From NCBI RefSeq assembly GCF_004299445.1, contig NZ_SCTC01000042.1, positions 33,741 through 97,740 of the forward strand: a stretch of 64,000 bases of DNA. The letters run 5' to 3'. A program made the position numbers and the translations under genes. The notes under the pieces were generated by a model. That model did no database searches. It was given only the letters and a program-made list of their open reading frames with translations, and was not told where the DNA came from. Each line of letters begins with the position of its first letter. Positions within the stretch are counted from its first letter, which is position 1. This document shows, piece by piece, positions 41,750 to 49,464 of the stretch. This stretch comes from Phenylobacterium sp. GTDB lineage: Bacteria; Pseudomonadota; Alphaproteobacteria; Caulobacterales; Caulobacteraceae.

Positions 41750-42202
41750 TTACTTCTGGAACTTCAGCTCGCGCACCAGGACGCCGCCACGCTGCACGCG
41801 CATGGCCTCGCGGCTGATCTGGGCCTGGGCGGCCTTCTGGTTGCTGCCCCACAGCGCCGCCGTGCGCTTGTCCTGATCGGCCTGGCTGGCGTCGAACACC
41901 GCCATGTTCTTGAACTCGATCATCAGGATCAGGTCGGGCTCTTTGTCGCGCGCGGCGTTCACCTGCAGGATCTTGTAGCTGATGATGTCGCCGGCCTTGA
42001 TGCCTGCCTCGTTGGACGCCCGCCACTGGCCGTTGAGATAGGCCATGTACTCGTCGAACATCCCCGGCTTGGTTTCGATGTGGCTGATCTGCCAGACCGT
42101 GCCGTTCTCATAGACCCTGGGCGCGGTCTGCGCGTGCGCCGCCCCCGCCAGCAGCCCGGCCGCCACCGTCGCCGCCATCGTGCGCGTGATCGTCTTGAGC
42201 AT
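41750..42202 (-). CDS. Small exported protein, possibly a dimeric alpha/beta-barrel fold
   Basis: 150 residues. Signal peptide with AHAQ cleavage near 25. The core (WQISHIETKPGMFDEYMAYLNGQW, SYKILQVNAARDKEPDLILMIEFKNMAVFD) is like dimeric ferredoxin-fold (ABM/NIPSNAP-like) domains. Divergent from a gene with a similar size and layout at 42384, across a gap with a paired operator-like repeat. ATG 42202 has GGAG about 9 bp upstream. Confidence 0.65.
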   Translation of the reverse strand: MLKTITRTMAATVAAGLLAGAAHAQTAPRVYENGTVWQISHIETKPGMFDEYMAYLNGQWRASNEAGIKAGDIISYKILQVNAARDKEPDLILMIEFKNMAVFDASQADQDKRTAALWGSNQKAAQAQISREAMRVQRGGVLVRELKFQK

Positions 42203-42273
42203 GATCGTTCTCTCCCTGTCGCCGCTCCCCGGCGGCCGGCCCGACTGTTCGCCGCCGCCCGTCGCGAGAGAAC

Positions 42274-42325
42274 TGCACATATTTGCGGTCGGAGAGCGGG
42301 CCCGGCTCACCTGCAAATTTGTGCA
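42274..42325. promoter_or_regulatory. Paired 13-bp inverted boxes in a divergent promoter
   Basis: TGCACATATTTGC (42274-42286) and GCAAATTTGTGCA (42313-42325) are inverted copies with one mismatch, 39 bp centre to centre. Each box is itself partly symmetric (GCAMATNTKTGC). They sit in the 181-bp gap between two divergent exported-protein genes, with an HTH regulator gene close by. Confidence 0.5.
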
Positions 42326-42383
42326 CTTCCGCGTCGGGCCGGATGGTCGAAGCCTGAGGCGTTGATCAATTCGGGGGTCCATC

Positions 42384-42803
42384 ATGTCCATTCGTCTCAC
42401 CGCCGCGCTGGCCTGCGGCCTGCTGCTCGCCGCCGCCGGCGCCCAGGCCGCGCCCGCCGCCTCTCCGGCCGACCTGTGCAAGGGCGGCCAGCTGGTCGTG
42501 GTGCGGGTCAGCACGGTCAAGCCGGGCGCCAAGGCCGCCTTCGAGGCCGCCGCCCGCGATCACCTGGCCTGGTATCGCGGCCACGGCATCTCCTCGAACC
42601 GCCTGGTCGTGGGGCCCGTCATCAGCGGCGACATGTCCAAGGGCTTCACGGCGTCTGAGACCGAGTACGTCTCGATCCACATGGATTCGCCCGGCGTGCC
42701 GCGCGACAAGCGCGACGCGGCCTGGGACGCCTATGTGAAGGCCTATCGCGACTCGTCCGACCTGGCGGTCGACAAGTTCGCCTGCGTGCGCGAGCCCAAG
42801 TAG
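42384..42803 (+). CDS. Small exported protein, divergent partner of the gene at 41750
   Basis: 139 residues. Signal peptide ends GAQAAP (about 24). The core LVVVRVSTVKPGAKAAFEAAARDHLAWYRGHG followed by NRLVVGPVISG and TEYVSIHMDSPG again suggests a ferredoxin-like alpha/beta fold. Cysteines at DLCKGG and FACVRE could form a disulfide. Function unknown; shares the operator-like region with the divergent gene. Confidence 0.65.
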   Translation: MSIRLTAALACGLLLAAAGAQAAPAASPADLCKGGQLVVVRVSTVKPGAKAAFEAAARDHLAWYRGHGISSNRLVVGPVISGDMSKGFTASETEYVSIHMDSPGVPRDKRDAAWDAYVKAYRDSSDLAVDKFACVREPK

Positions 42804-42806
42804 GAG

Positions 42807-43634
42807 CTAGGACGCTTGAGCCAGCGCCGCGTGCGCCGACACGCGGCCCATCTCCAGCACCAGGGCATAGTGGCGCTCGACGTCCTCGCTGAGGTCGGGC
42901 GCCACGACCATCCCGCACGCCTGGGACTGGAACAGCCCGCGCGCCTCGCCGTCGGCCAGCAGGCGCGAGACGTGCGTGCGCGAGACGAACGCCCCCTGCG
43001 CCAGGGCCCGCTGGGAGACCGGCGCCCGTTCCAGCAGCCGTGACCGTCCGGCGGGCTGCGCCGCGATCAGCTGCTCCATCATCCGCGAGCCGCCGTCGCG
43101 GGCCAGGAACAGCAGCACCGGCCTGTCCGGCCCCACGAACAGGTCGCGCCGCGCGACCGTGTTCAGGCCCATCTGCATCGCCAGCCGACGCGTGAACTGG
43201 GCGTCGCGCGTCATGTCGCGCAGGTGCGCCAGCCCCGGGTCCAGCCGGGCGACGGCGTGCATCATGGCCGCGACGCCGGCCCCCATCACCTCGTGCATCC
43301 GCGGTGACAGCCGCAGCGTCCCCGTCTCGTCGCGGGTCAGGAAGCCGTTGGCCAGGGCGCGGCGCAGATAGTGCCGCGCGCGGCCCTCGCTGCAGGTGCG
43401 GTTGGCGATCGCCGACTGGATCAGGTGCGCCGCGGCGAACCCGTCGAACAGGGCGTCCAGCATCATCGCCGCGCCGCTCAGCGAGGCGCGCCCCAGGTCG
43501 CTGAGCAGCCAGCGCTGCGCGACGTCCCAGCCGGCGTAGTTGGCCAGGTTCTCGCGCGCCAGCGCCTCGATGGCGGCTCGGAAATCGGGATGCGCGCGGA
43601 TCGCGGCGAACGCCTGGTCTGAGAACGCCTCCAC
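42807..43634 (-). CDS. Winged-helix/HTH transcriptional regulator
   Basis: About 275 residues from GTG 43634, chosen because GAGGGG is about 9 bp upstream; longer frames lack support. No signal peptide. The C-terminal segment VSQRALAQGAFVSRTHVSRLLADGEARGLF is a classic helix-turn-helix plus recognition helix, and a central ARHYLRRALANGFLTRDETGTLRLS resembles another winged-helix unit. Likely regulates nearby genes; its stop is 3 bp from the stop of the exported protein at 42384. Confidence 0.65.
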   Translation of the reverse strand: MEAFSDQAFAAIRAHPDFRAAIEALARENLANYAGWDVAQRWLLSDLGRASLSGAAMMLDALFDGFAAAHLIQSAIANRTCSEGRARHYLRRALANGFLTRDETGTLRLSPRMHEVMGAGVAAMMHAVARLDPGLAHLRDMTRDAQFTRRLAMQMGLNTVARRDLFVGPDRPVLLFLARDGGSRMMEQLIAAQPAGRSRLLERAPVSQRALAQGAFVSRTHVSRLLADGEARGLFQSQACGMVVAPDLSEDVERHYALVLEMGRVSAHAALAQAS

Positions 43635-44012
43635 GTCTCCCGATCCCCTCAACACGCGAAACGCCCCGACTCGCGACACTGAAACCTGTGTGCACCGCCC
43701 CGGGCGCGCCGACCAGATGCCGCTACGCCAGGCTCTGCCACAGTTCATCGTGGGTTCAGCCGCGGGCCGCCAACCTGCGAACACCGGCGGCCGTCGTAAC
43801 TCTCCCGTCCCTCGGATGCGGCGGCCAAAGGACTAGCACGACACGCACCCAAGGCGGCGCGTCATCCCACCGGGTGGCGCGCCGTTTGGCTGTCCCGCCG
43901 CCGGGGGCGCTGCCCGGGGCCTCAGCCGGTGAACCCCCGCTGAACGCCGCCGCCCCGGGCCGTTCAGACGGCCTCCCGTAGATTGCGGGTCATTGGCCAA
44001 GGAGGGCCTGAC
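43635..44012. other. 378-bp divergent intergenic region
   Basis: Separates the regulator and the RcnB-like gene. G+C-rich with some short dyads (GGCGGCGCGTCATC / GGTGGCGCGCC; CGTTCAGACGGCC near 43962). No gene or clear promoter recognised. Confidence 0.5.
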
Positions 44013-44561
44013 ATGAAGAAGATTATCCTGGGCGCCGCCGCCGCCGCCATGACCCTGGCCAGCAGCGCCGCCATGGCCCAGCCCTACTACGGCGCCCAAT
44101 CCTACTATCGCGAACAACCCTACTACGGGGACCGCGGCTACGACCGCGGCGTCTACGACCAGCGCTATCGCGACTCCGACCGCGACGGCCGGCCCGACTA
44201 CCAGGAGTGGGGCCGTGACCGTGACCGCGACGGCCGCCCCGACCAGTACGACCGCTACGACAACCGCCGCGGCCACGGTCACGCCTATGGCCGCGACCGC
44301 TATCGTGGGGACGGCCGCTGGCGCCAGGGGCAGGTCTATCCCTACTACCGCCAGCGCGGCTACGTGATCGACGACTACCGCCGCTACGATCTGGCGCCGC
44401 CCCGTCCGGGCTACCGCTACTACCGCTCGGACAACGGCGACGTGGTGATGGCGGCCATCGCCTCGGGCCTCATCGGCCTGGTGATCGGCGGCGCCCTCAA
44501 CGACAACAACCGCCACGACCGCTACGACCGTCCCGGCAGCTACTACGACTACCGCCGCTGA
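44013..44561 (+). CDS. RcnB-like exported protein
   Basis: 182 residues. Signal peptide (MKKIILGAAAAAMTL ... AMAQ). A low-complexity Tyr/Arg/Asp/Gly-rich middle (repeats of RDRDGRPD and YYG), then the RcnB core YVIDDYRRYDLAPPRPGYRYYRSDNGDVVMAAIA with a hydrophobic C-terminal helix GLIGLVIGGAL. RcnB in E. coli affects nickel/cobalt efflux; the link is not proven for such repeats. ATG 44013 has GGAGGG 6 bp upstream. Confidence 0.8.
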   Translation: MKKIILGAAAAAMTLASSAAMAQPYYGAQSYYREQPYYGDRGYDRGVYDQRYRDSDRDGRPDYQEWGRDRDRDGRPDQYDRYDNRRGHGHAYGRDRYRGDGRWRQGQVYPYYRQRGYVIDDYRRYDLAPPRPGYRYYRSDNGDVVMAAIASGLIGLVIGGALNDNNRHDRYDRPGSYYDYRR

Positions 44562-44573
44562 CGGCCGAACGGC

Positions 44574-44601
44574 GGCCCCCGTCCCTCACCGGGCGGGGGC
44601 C
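44574..44601 (+). terminator. Terminator-like hairpin after the RcnB-like gene
   Basis: GGCCCCCG / CGGGGGCC 8-bp arms, 12-base loop, 12 bp after the stop codon. No T-run. Confidence 0.4.
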
Positions 44602-44646
44602 TACGGGCGCGCCGCGCCGATTTCAGCGGCGTCGCCGCCCTTCAGC

Positions 44647-45243
44647 CTAGGCCACAGCCGCCCGTCGCCGCCGCAACGCTCCGCCCGCCAGACCGAAGCC
44701 CGCGATCATCATCGCCCAGGTCGCCGGCTCGGGCACGGCGTCCATGTAGGTCTCGAACCGCAGTGATGTGCCGTGCGCGGCGGTGTAGTTGAACGGCGTC
44801 GTATAGAAGACCGGATCCGTGATCCAAAGGTCGCCGCCGGCATAGGGGACGCTCGACGCCCCATAGCCGCCGACCGCGTCCGACAGGTCGATGACGAACG
44901 TGTCGCCTGCCGACAGGACGATGTTGGCCGCCCGAGTGTCGATGAACAGCTTTTCTGTGCCCGGTGGGCCGAAATCCACCATCTGCGAGAACACGAAGGG
45001 GCCGGTGCTGAAGGCGTCGCCCTTGGCGATCCGCACCCGCGCGGCGTAGCCGCCCCACAGGCTGATGCCGGTCAGCCGCCCGCCCAGCCCCGCGGTGATC
45101 TGCTGCTGCCACTGATAGCCGACGCCGTTCAGCCCGACGTCCATGCCCAGGTTCGCCTGGTCCAACACCCCGTCCGCCGCCAGGGCGGCCGATCCCCCCG
45201 CGAGGGCCAGCAGACCCGTCGCCAACGCCAACACAACCTTCAT
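44647..45243 (-). CDS. PEP-CTERM (PEPxxWA) sorting-domain protein
   Basis: 198 residues. Signal peptide (MKVVLALATGLLAL ... ALAAD), a beta-rich domain (VGYQWQQQITAGLGGRLTGI, VRIAKGDAFSTGPFVF), and the tail AVPEPATWAMMIAGFGLAGG with RRRR. ATG 45243 preceded by GGGGGA. Shares an almost identical C-terminal tail with the neighbour at 45487, so the tail was recently copied or strongly conserved. Confidence 0.85.
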   Translation of the reverse strand: MKVVLALATGLLALAGGSAALAADGVLDQANLGMDVGLNGVGYQWQQQITAGLGGRLTGISLWGGYAARVRIAKGDAFSTGPFVFSQMVDFGPPGTEKLFIDTRAANIVLSAGDTFVIDLSDAVGGYGASSVPYAGGDLWITDPVFYTTPFNYTAAHGTSLRFETYMDAVPEPATWAMMIAGFGLAGGALRRRRAAVA

Positions 45244-45380
45244 CGCATCCCCCGCACGAACTATCGCGAGAGTTGATGTGACTCCGGCCGATCCAGCAAC
45301 CGACTTCGCGCCCTGCGCGAGCGCGCCCGGCGCCGATCCGAAACCCCAGCGCGCCCGCCAGGCCGCCGCAGGCTCCAAAT

Positions 45381-45463
45381 CAAACCGCAGAGCCCGCAGA
45401 GAGACGCAGAGCGCCGGCGCAGTCGCCGACCTCTCCGCGCATCTCCGCGAACTCCGCGGTTCA
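45381..45463. repeat. CCGCAGAG-type inverted repeat
   Basis: AACCGCAGAGCCCGCAGAGAG on the left and CTCTCCGCGCATCTCCGCG ... CCGCGGTT on the right. A widespread type of bacterial intergenic palindrome. Fills the gap between the two PEP-CTERM genes. Confidence 0.6.
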
Positions 45464-45486
45464 ATCCGACGACGGCCGGGCCGCCC

Positions 45487-46179
45487 CTACGCCGCCCGCA
45501 GAGCCACCCGCCGCCGCCGCAACGCCCCGCCCGCCAGGCCGAAGCCCGCGATCATCATCGCCCAGGTCGCCGGCTCGGGCACCGCCGTCTGCGGCCGGGT
45601 CGAGATGGCCCCCACCGCGTCGATGTCGGCGCCCACGGTGCCGCCGCTCTGGCCGCCCTCGTTCGCCACGTCGATCAGCCGCACGAACGAGAACGCCGAG
45701 CTCGAGCCGAACCCGAACGCGTCGATGTCGATGCCGCGGGTGTTTCCGGTCACCAGCCCCACCGACAGCCAGGTGATCCCGTCGACGCTCACGTCCACCG
45801 TTGTGTCCTCCACGTCGGGGCCCACCTCGAAGATCCACAGGTCGTCGGCGTCGCTGTCCGAGCCGGTCAGGAGGTTATCGGTGAACCGCAGCACCAGCGC
45901 CCCGCCCACGCCCAGCGAGACGAAGCTGCAGGCCGCCTGGCTGGCGCAGCTGTTGACGCCGTTATAGTTCGGGGCCCCCAGCGCATTTCCGGCCCCCTGG
46001 TGCGGCGCCGTCGGATCGGCCCCCTCCAGCCCGGGCAGATAGCTTACCACCACATCGGCGAACGAGATCGCCCCCTGCGGAAACTCCACCCCGCCGAACA
46101 CCTCGGCCCGCGCCTCGCCGGCCCCCAGCACCACCGCTGCGCCGCCCAGCAGCGCACACCCGAACGTCTTCCAGCTCAC
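45487..46179 (-). CDS. PEP-CTERM (PEPxxWA) sorting-domain protein
   Basis: 230 residues from GTG 46179, which has GGAGGG 4 bp upstream; the ATG at 46191 abuts its own poor site. Signal peptide ends EARAEV. The exported domain has CASQAACSFVSLGVGGALVLRF and DDLWIFEVGPDVEDTTVDVSVDG, a beta-sandwich type seen in several PEP-CTERM proteins. Tail AVPEPATWAMMIAGFGLAGG, RRRR. Together with the gene at 44647 it forms a tandem pair. Confidence 0.85.
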   Translation of the reverse strand: MSWKTFGCALLGGAAVVLGAGEARAEVFGGVEFPQGAISFADVVVSYLPGLEGADPTAPHQGAGNALGAPNYNGVNSCASQAACSFVSLGVGGALVLRFTDNLLTGSDSDADDLWIFEVGPDVEDTTVDVSVDGITWLSVGLVTGNTRGIDIDAFGFGSSSAFSFVRLIDVANEGGQSGGTVGADIDAVGAISTRPQTAVPEPATWAMMIAGFGLAGGALRRRRVALRAA

Positions 46180-46408
46180 AGCACCCTCCATCCCCGGCCA
46201 GCCCGGGTCCGAACGGGCAACCCCTAGAGGGGTTCAGGTGTTCCGATGGGTTTTGCCCAACGCCGCGCGATGCATGTCGCCGCACGGGGATGCACTGGGG
46301 CGCACCGCAGGAGATTCTCTGCAGGGGAGGGGACGCGCGGAGCGATTGCGCGAAGGCGCGAAGTGGGCGCAACTTCCGCACGACTCCTAACCAGCGACGC
46401 AGAAGGCT

Positions 46409-47599
46409 ATGGCCGACATCATCACGCCTCCGGACGACCAGCAAGAAGACCTCGACGATGTCGTGGGTGCCCCAAGGAACTATCAAGCCGTCGTCAATAC
46501 GGCCGATTGGACAGTCGAGACGATACTCCAGCAGATTACGAAGGGGAATATCGAGCTCAATCCCGGGTTTCAGAGACGCGAGGCGTGGAGGCTTCCCCGA
46601 AAGAGTAAGTATATAGAGTCACTTGTTATGGGTATTCCCGTGCCCCAGATCGTACTCGCGGAGAGGCGCGACAAGAAGGGCGCTTTTGTAGTTATTGATG
46701 GAAAGCAGAGATTATTGTCTCTTCGCCAGTTTGCGGCGCGGGAAGATGACAAACTATACGATTCATTCAAGTTGGAAGGCTTGACTGAAAGGGGGGATTT
46801 GAATGGTCGCGGGTACAATGATTTTGAGCAAGATCTGATTCTTGCAGATGATCGTGACGCGCTAGACAATGCGACGATTAGAACGGCAGTAATTCGAAAT
46901 TGGAAGGACGAAAACTTCTTATACACGGTATTTCTTAGATTGAATACCGGTAGCGTTCCTCTTTCACCTCAAGAGCTTAGGCAAGCTCTTCATCCGGGTC
47001 CATTTGTTGAGTTTGTCGATAAATACTCTGGAGACTGCAAGAAGCTACATGATGTGATGGGAATATCTGGCGCGGATGGGCGCATGAGAGATGCGGAGCT
47101 GGTTATAAGATATATTGCATTCCGCAATCTTCTGCGGGAATACGCTGGGAGTATGAAAGATATACTTGATCTAGCGAGCAAGAAGTATAACGATGAGTGG
47201 AATGCAGAGAAGGCTAATGTAGATATACAGGTTCGCGAATTCGAGTCGGCCATCGACACCGTCGTGGATATATTCGGTATGAGGTGCGCATTTAGGAAGT
47301 GGAATGGTGAAAGATATGAAGCGGCTCTGAACCGTGCGGTCTTCGACGTTATGATACTATTTTTTGTCGATGCAAACATCGCGGCCGCGGCCAGGCAGAG
47401 GAAGCAGGCTGTCGAAGCTGCGTTTCGTGATCTTTGTGCCAACAGTGACGAATTTCGAGCGTCGGTTGAGGGTACTACGAAATCATTGCAGTCGATCTAC
47501 GGACGCCTGTTGCTGTGGTCGAATGCGCTGGAGGTTGCTATCGAACGGCCCGTGCCAAAGCCTACCCTCCAGAACAACAGAATCGCTCTGGTGGCGTAG
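46409..47599 (+). CDS. DUF262 domain protein (ParB/GmrSD-N-like), island gene 1
   Basis: 396 residues. DUF262 motifs: TVETILQQITKGNIELNPGF, QRREAW (55-60), the catalytic-type VIDGKQRLLSL (IDGKQR 96-101) and FLRLNTGSVPLSPQELRQAL. DUF262 is a ParB-like nucleotidase fold found in type IV restriction (GmrSD/BrxU) and many defence-associated proteins. No DUF1524 HNH domain follows, so nuclease activity may come from the partner. Base use is much A+T-richer than the neighbours (many ATA, AGA, TTA codons), a sign of transfer. The next gene follows with no gap. Confidence 0.85.
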   Translation: MADIITPPDDQQEDLDDVVGAPRNYQAVVNTADWTVETILQQITKGNIELNPGFQRREAWRLPRKSKYIESLVMGIPVPQIVLAERRDKKGAFVVIDGKQRLLSLRQFAAREDDKLYDSFKLEGLTERGDLNGRGYNDFEQDLILADDRDALDNATIRTAVIRNWKDENFLYTVFLRLNTGSVPLSPQELRQALHPGPFVEFVDKYSGDCKKLHDVMGISGADGRMRDAELVIRYIAFRNLLREYAGSMKDILDLASKKYNDEWNAEKANVDIQVREFESAIDTVVDIFGMRCAFRKWNGERYEAALNRAVFDVMILFFVDANIAAAARQRKQAVEAAFRDLCANSDEFRASVEGTTKSLQSIYGRLLLWSNALEVAIERPVPKPTLQNNRIALVA

Positions 47600-48208
47600 T
47601 TGCCTTCGGCGCAATTGAAGGCGCTCGAACTGCGGCTGGCAGCCCTGAGAGCACAGTTCCTACCCGCGTCGTTTTCGGGAACGGGCACCTATTCTTCGGC
47701 TCAGTTGGATAATGCGCGTGCTTACCGCCTGCTGGTACACGCGGAGATCGAATCTTATCTTGAATCGAGGGCGCTAGACCTAGCTAGAAGTGCCTTCAAT
47801 AGATGGTCGAAGAGCAGAAAACAGTCACGAGTCCTCATTCATCTCCTCGCGAATCAGGTGGGCGAGGCCAAGGGACTGCCGAATAAGATGGCTACAGGGG
47901 CAGATGTGAACACAGTAGTTCAAAAATGCCGTGGTCAGTACGAGCACGCGGTTAGAGATAACCATGGGATCAAGACCGCAAACATATGCAATCTGTTGTT
48001 TCCTGTGGGATTTCTAGAGTCTGATATTGATGGTGCGTGGCTTGCGACAGTTGATGGCTTCGGCGCGGCGCGAGGAGCTGCTGCTCACGGCGCTTCGGTT
48101 ACCTACACAATTAATCCGCAGGATGATTTCAATATAGTGAAGACTATTGTTGCTGGGCTTGCGGATATTGATGCGACGTTTTCAAAACTTAAGCGGGCTA
48201 TGAGGTAA
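47600..48208 (+). CDS. HEPN domain protein (RiboL-PSP-like), island gene 2
   Basis: 202 residues. The helix RAYRLLVHAEIESYLESRAL and the C-terminal R158-x4-H163 motif (GAARGAAAHGAS) mark a HEPN fold of the RiboL-PSP type; Rx4-6H is the RNase active site of HEPN toxins and CRISPR/abortive-infection nucleases. Start TTG 47600 directly follows the TAG of the DUF262 gene, so the two must be one transcript. A+T-rich like its partner. Likely an RNA-targeting effector with DUF262 as sensor or regulator; this is inference from the families. Confidence 0.75.
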   Translation: MPSAQLKALELRLAALRAQFLPASFSGTGTYSSAQLDNARAYRLLVHAEIESYLESRALDLARSAFNRWSKSRKQSRVLIHLLANQVGEAKGLPNKMATGADVNTVVQKCRGQYEHAVRDNHGIKTANICNLLFPVGFLESDIDGAWLATVDGFGAARGAAAHGASVTYTINPQDDFNIVKTIVAGLADIDATFSKLKRAMR

Positions 48209-48243
48209 TGTTTACTCCTTTCAGAATCGGCACTCCGCCCCAC

Positions 48244-48259
48244 GACCGAATCTGACGTA
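48244..48259 (+). promoter_or_regulatory. 16-bp duplicated element, copy 1
   Basis: GACCGAATCTGACGTA, 22 bp before the ATG at 48282. Contains GAATC, a CcrM methylation site (GANTC). Identical copy at 48575. Confidence 0.45.
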
Positions 48260-48281
48260 CCCCTTGTTCCGCTGCCGGGAC

Positions 48282-48641
48282 ATGTTGGACGCCCTCGACA
48301 TCACCGAAGCCGAGATCGCCGGGATCGGTGCGCTGGCGATGCACGACGTGGCCATGACGCGCGACTTTGCGGCGCGGGCGCAGGCGGCGGAGGATCCTGA
48401 GGTCGCCCTTGCGCGCGGCTGCCAGCGCATGGCGCGGTCGTACCGACCGGCCCTGCGGCTCAAGGTGCAAGGCGCGAACGCCTTTGGCGGGGAGGTTGGG
48501 GCCGCGTGCCGCGCGGTGCGCGAGTTCCGGCCCACGGCCCCGCGAAGAAATCCACCCCCCACACCCCCACCTATGACCGAATCTGACGTAGGCGCGTGTT
48601 TCCCTCCCGCCCATGTCCGACCCCACGCCCGACATCGTTGA
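48282..48641 (+). CDS. Hypothetical protein
   Basis: 119 residues from ATG 48282. N-terminal helical region LDALDITEAEIAGIGALAMHDVAMTRDFAARAQ and DPEVALARGCQRMARSYRPALRLK; the C-terminal part is Pro/Arg-rich and overlaps the second 16-bp element and the next gene by 29 bp, so the true end may be earlier by frameshift or the tail is unselected. Codon use is back to host type. Family not recognised. Confidence 0.5.
   Translation: MLDALDITEAEIAGIGALAMHDVAMTRDFAARAQAAEDPEVALARGCQRMARSYRPALRLKVQGANAFGGEVGAACRAVREFRPTAPRRNPPPTPPPMTESDVGACFPPAHVRPHARHR
48575..48590 (+). promoter_or_regulatory. 16-bp duplicated element, copy 2
   Basis: GACCGAATCTGACGTA, again exactly 22 bp before an ATG (48613). 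Flanking bases differ from copy 1. Confidence 0.45.
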
Positions 48642-49293
48642 GGAAGACCAGCTCCTGGCCGCTGCGGCCAAGATGGAGTTCGCGGCGATGCGGCACATCC
48701 ATGGCCAGCTGATCGAGAGCACCGATCCCGCCGTCATCTCGACGCTGTCGCACGCCTATGCGCGGCACTCGCGCTGCATGCGCCAGAACCTGGCCTGCCT
48801 GCAGCGCCAGAAGGCCGAGCGGGCCCGGGCGCAGCGCGCGGCCGACCAGCACGAGGTCTGGATGGCGCGGCGCCGGCCCTCGGAGGACGACCTGCACGGC
48901 CTCGCCGTCGAGGCGCGCACCCGCGAGGTGCAGGACGCGGTCGACCGGGTGATCTCGGCGGCCGCCCAGGGCGACCGCCAGCGCCACACCGAATGGGCGC
49001 ACCGCTTCGACCGCGAGGCCGACGACTGGTCGGAGAGGCCCGACTGGCTGGAGGACGACCTCGACGTGGTGGTGTCGCGCGCCTGCGCGGCGCTGGAGCT
49101 GCCCGGCGCGCTGGCCGCCCGCTGGCGCGAGCTGCCCGAACCCGACTTCACGCCCGAGCCGGCGCCCGCGACGCCCGAGGAGGTCGCCGCCGCCAACGCT
49201 GTGGCCCGCGACCTGATGGCCCGCTACCGCGGCGCCTCCGGCGCGGACGTCGCGGCCGCGCGCCGTTTTCCGCCCGACGCCGACACGTCCTGA
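48613..49293 (+). CDS. Hypothetical helical protein
   Basis: 226 residues, Ala/Arg/Glu-rich and mostly helical (QLLAAAAKMEFAAMRHIHGQL, RCMRQNLACLQRQKAERARAQRAADQ), with an acidic W-rich stretch DDWSERPDWLEDDLDV. No signal peptide or membrane segment. May be distantly related to the preceding protein in being a short helical cytosolic protein; no function known. Confidence 0.65.
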   Translation: MSDPTPDIVEEDQLLAAAAKMEFAAMRHIHGQLIESTDPAVISTLSHAYARHSRCMRQNLACLQRQKAERARAQRAADQHEVWMARRRPSEDDLHGLAVEARTREVQDAVDRVISAAAQGDRQRHTEWAHRFDREADDWSERPDWLEDDLDVVVSRACAALELPGALAARWRELPEPDFTPEPAPATPEEVAAANAVARDLMARYRGASGADVAAARRFPPDADTS

Positions 49294-49319
49294 CGGGCGA
49301 CCGCGAAGCGTCGCTTTTC

Positions 49320-49412
49320 TCAACCACGAACCACACGAACCACACGAACGCCGGGGGGCCTACCTCCGCGCGCGCCGCCGCGTGTTCGTGGGGTTCGTGT
49401 GGTTCGTGGTCA
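49320..49412. repeat. TTCGTGTGG-type inverted repeat element
   Basis: Left arm from 49322 (ACCACGAACCACACGAACC units), right arm 49384-49411 (GTTCGTGTGGTTCGTGGTC). Same family as 33611 and 25031. Confidence 0.75.
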
Positions 49413-49464
49413 AGTCATCCATCGCCTGCGGCGCGCACGGCCTGCAGGCCGGACGAGCGTCATC

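Noticed and set aside
46246..46616. Short frames before and inside the start of the DUF262 gene
   Set aside because: Other-frame shadows; the DUF262 motifs lie in the frame starting at 46409.
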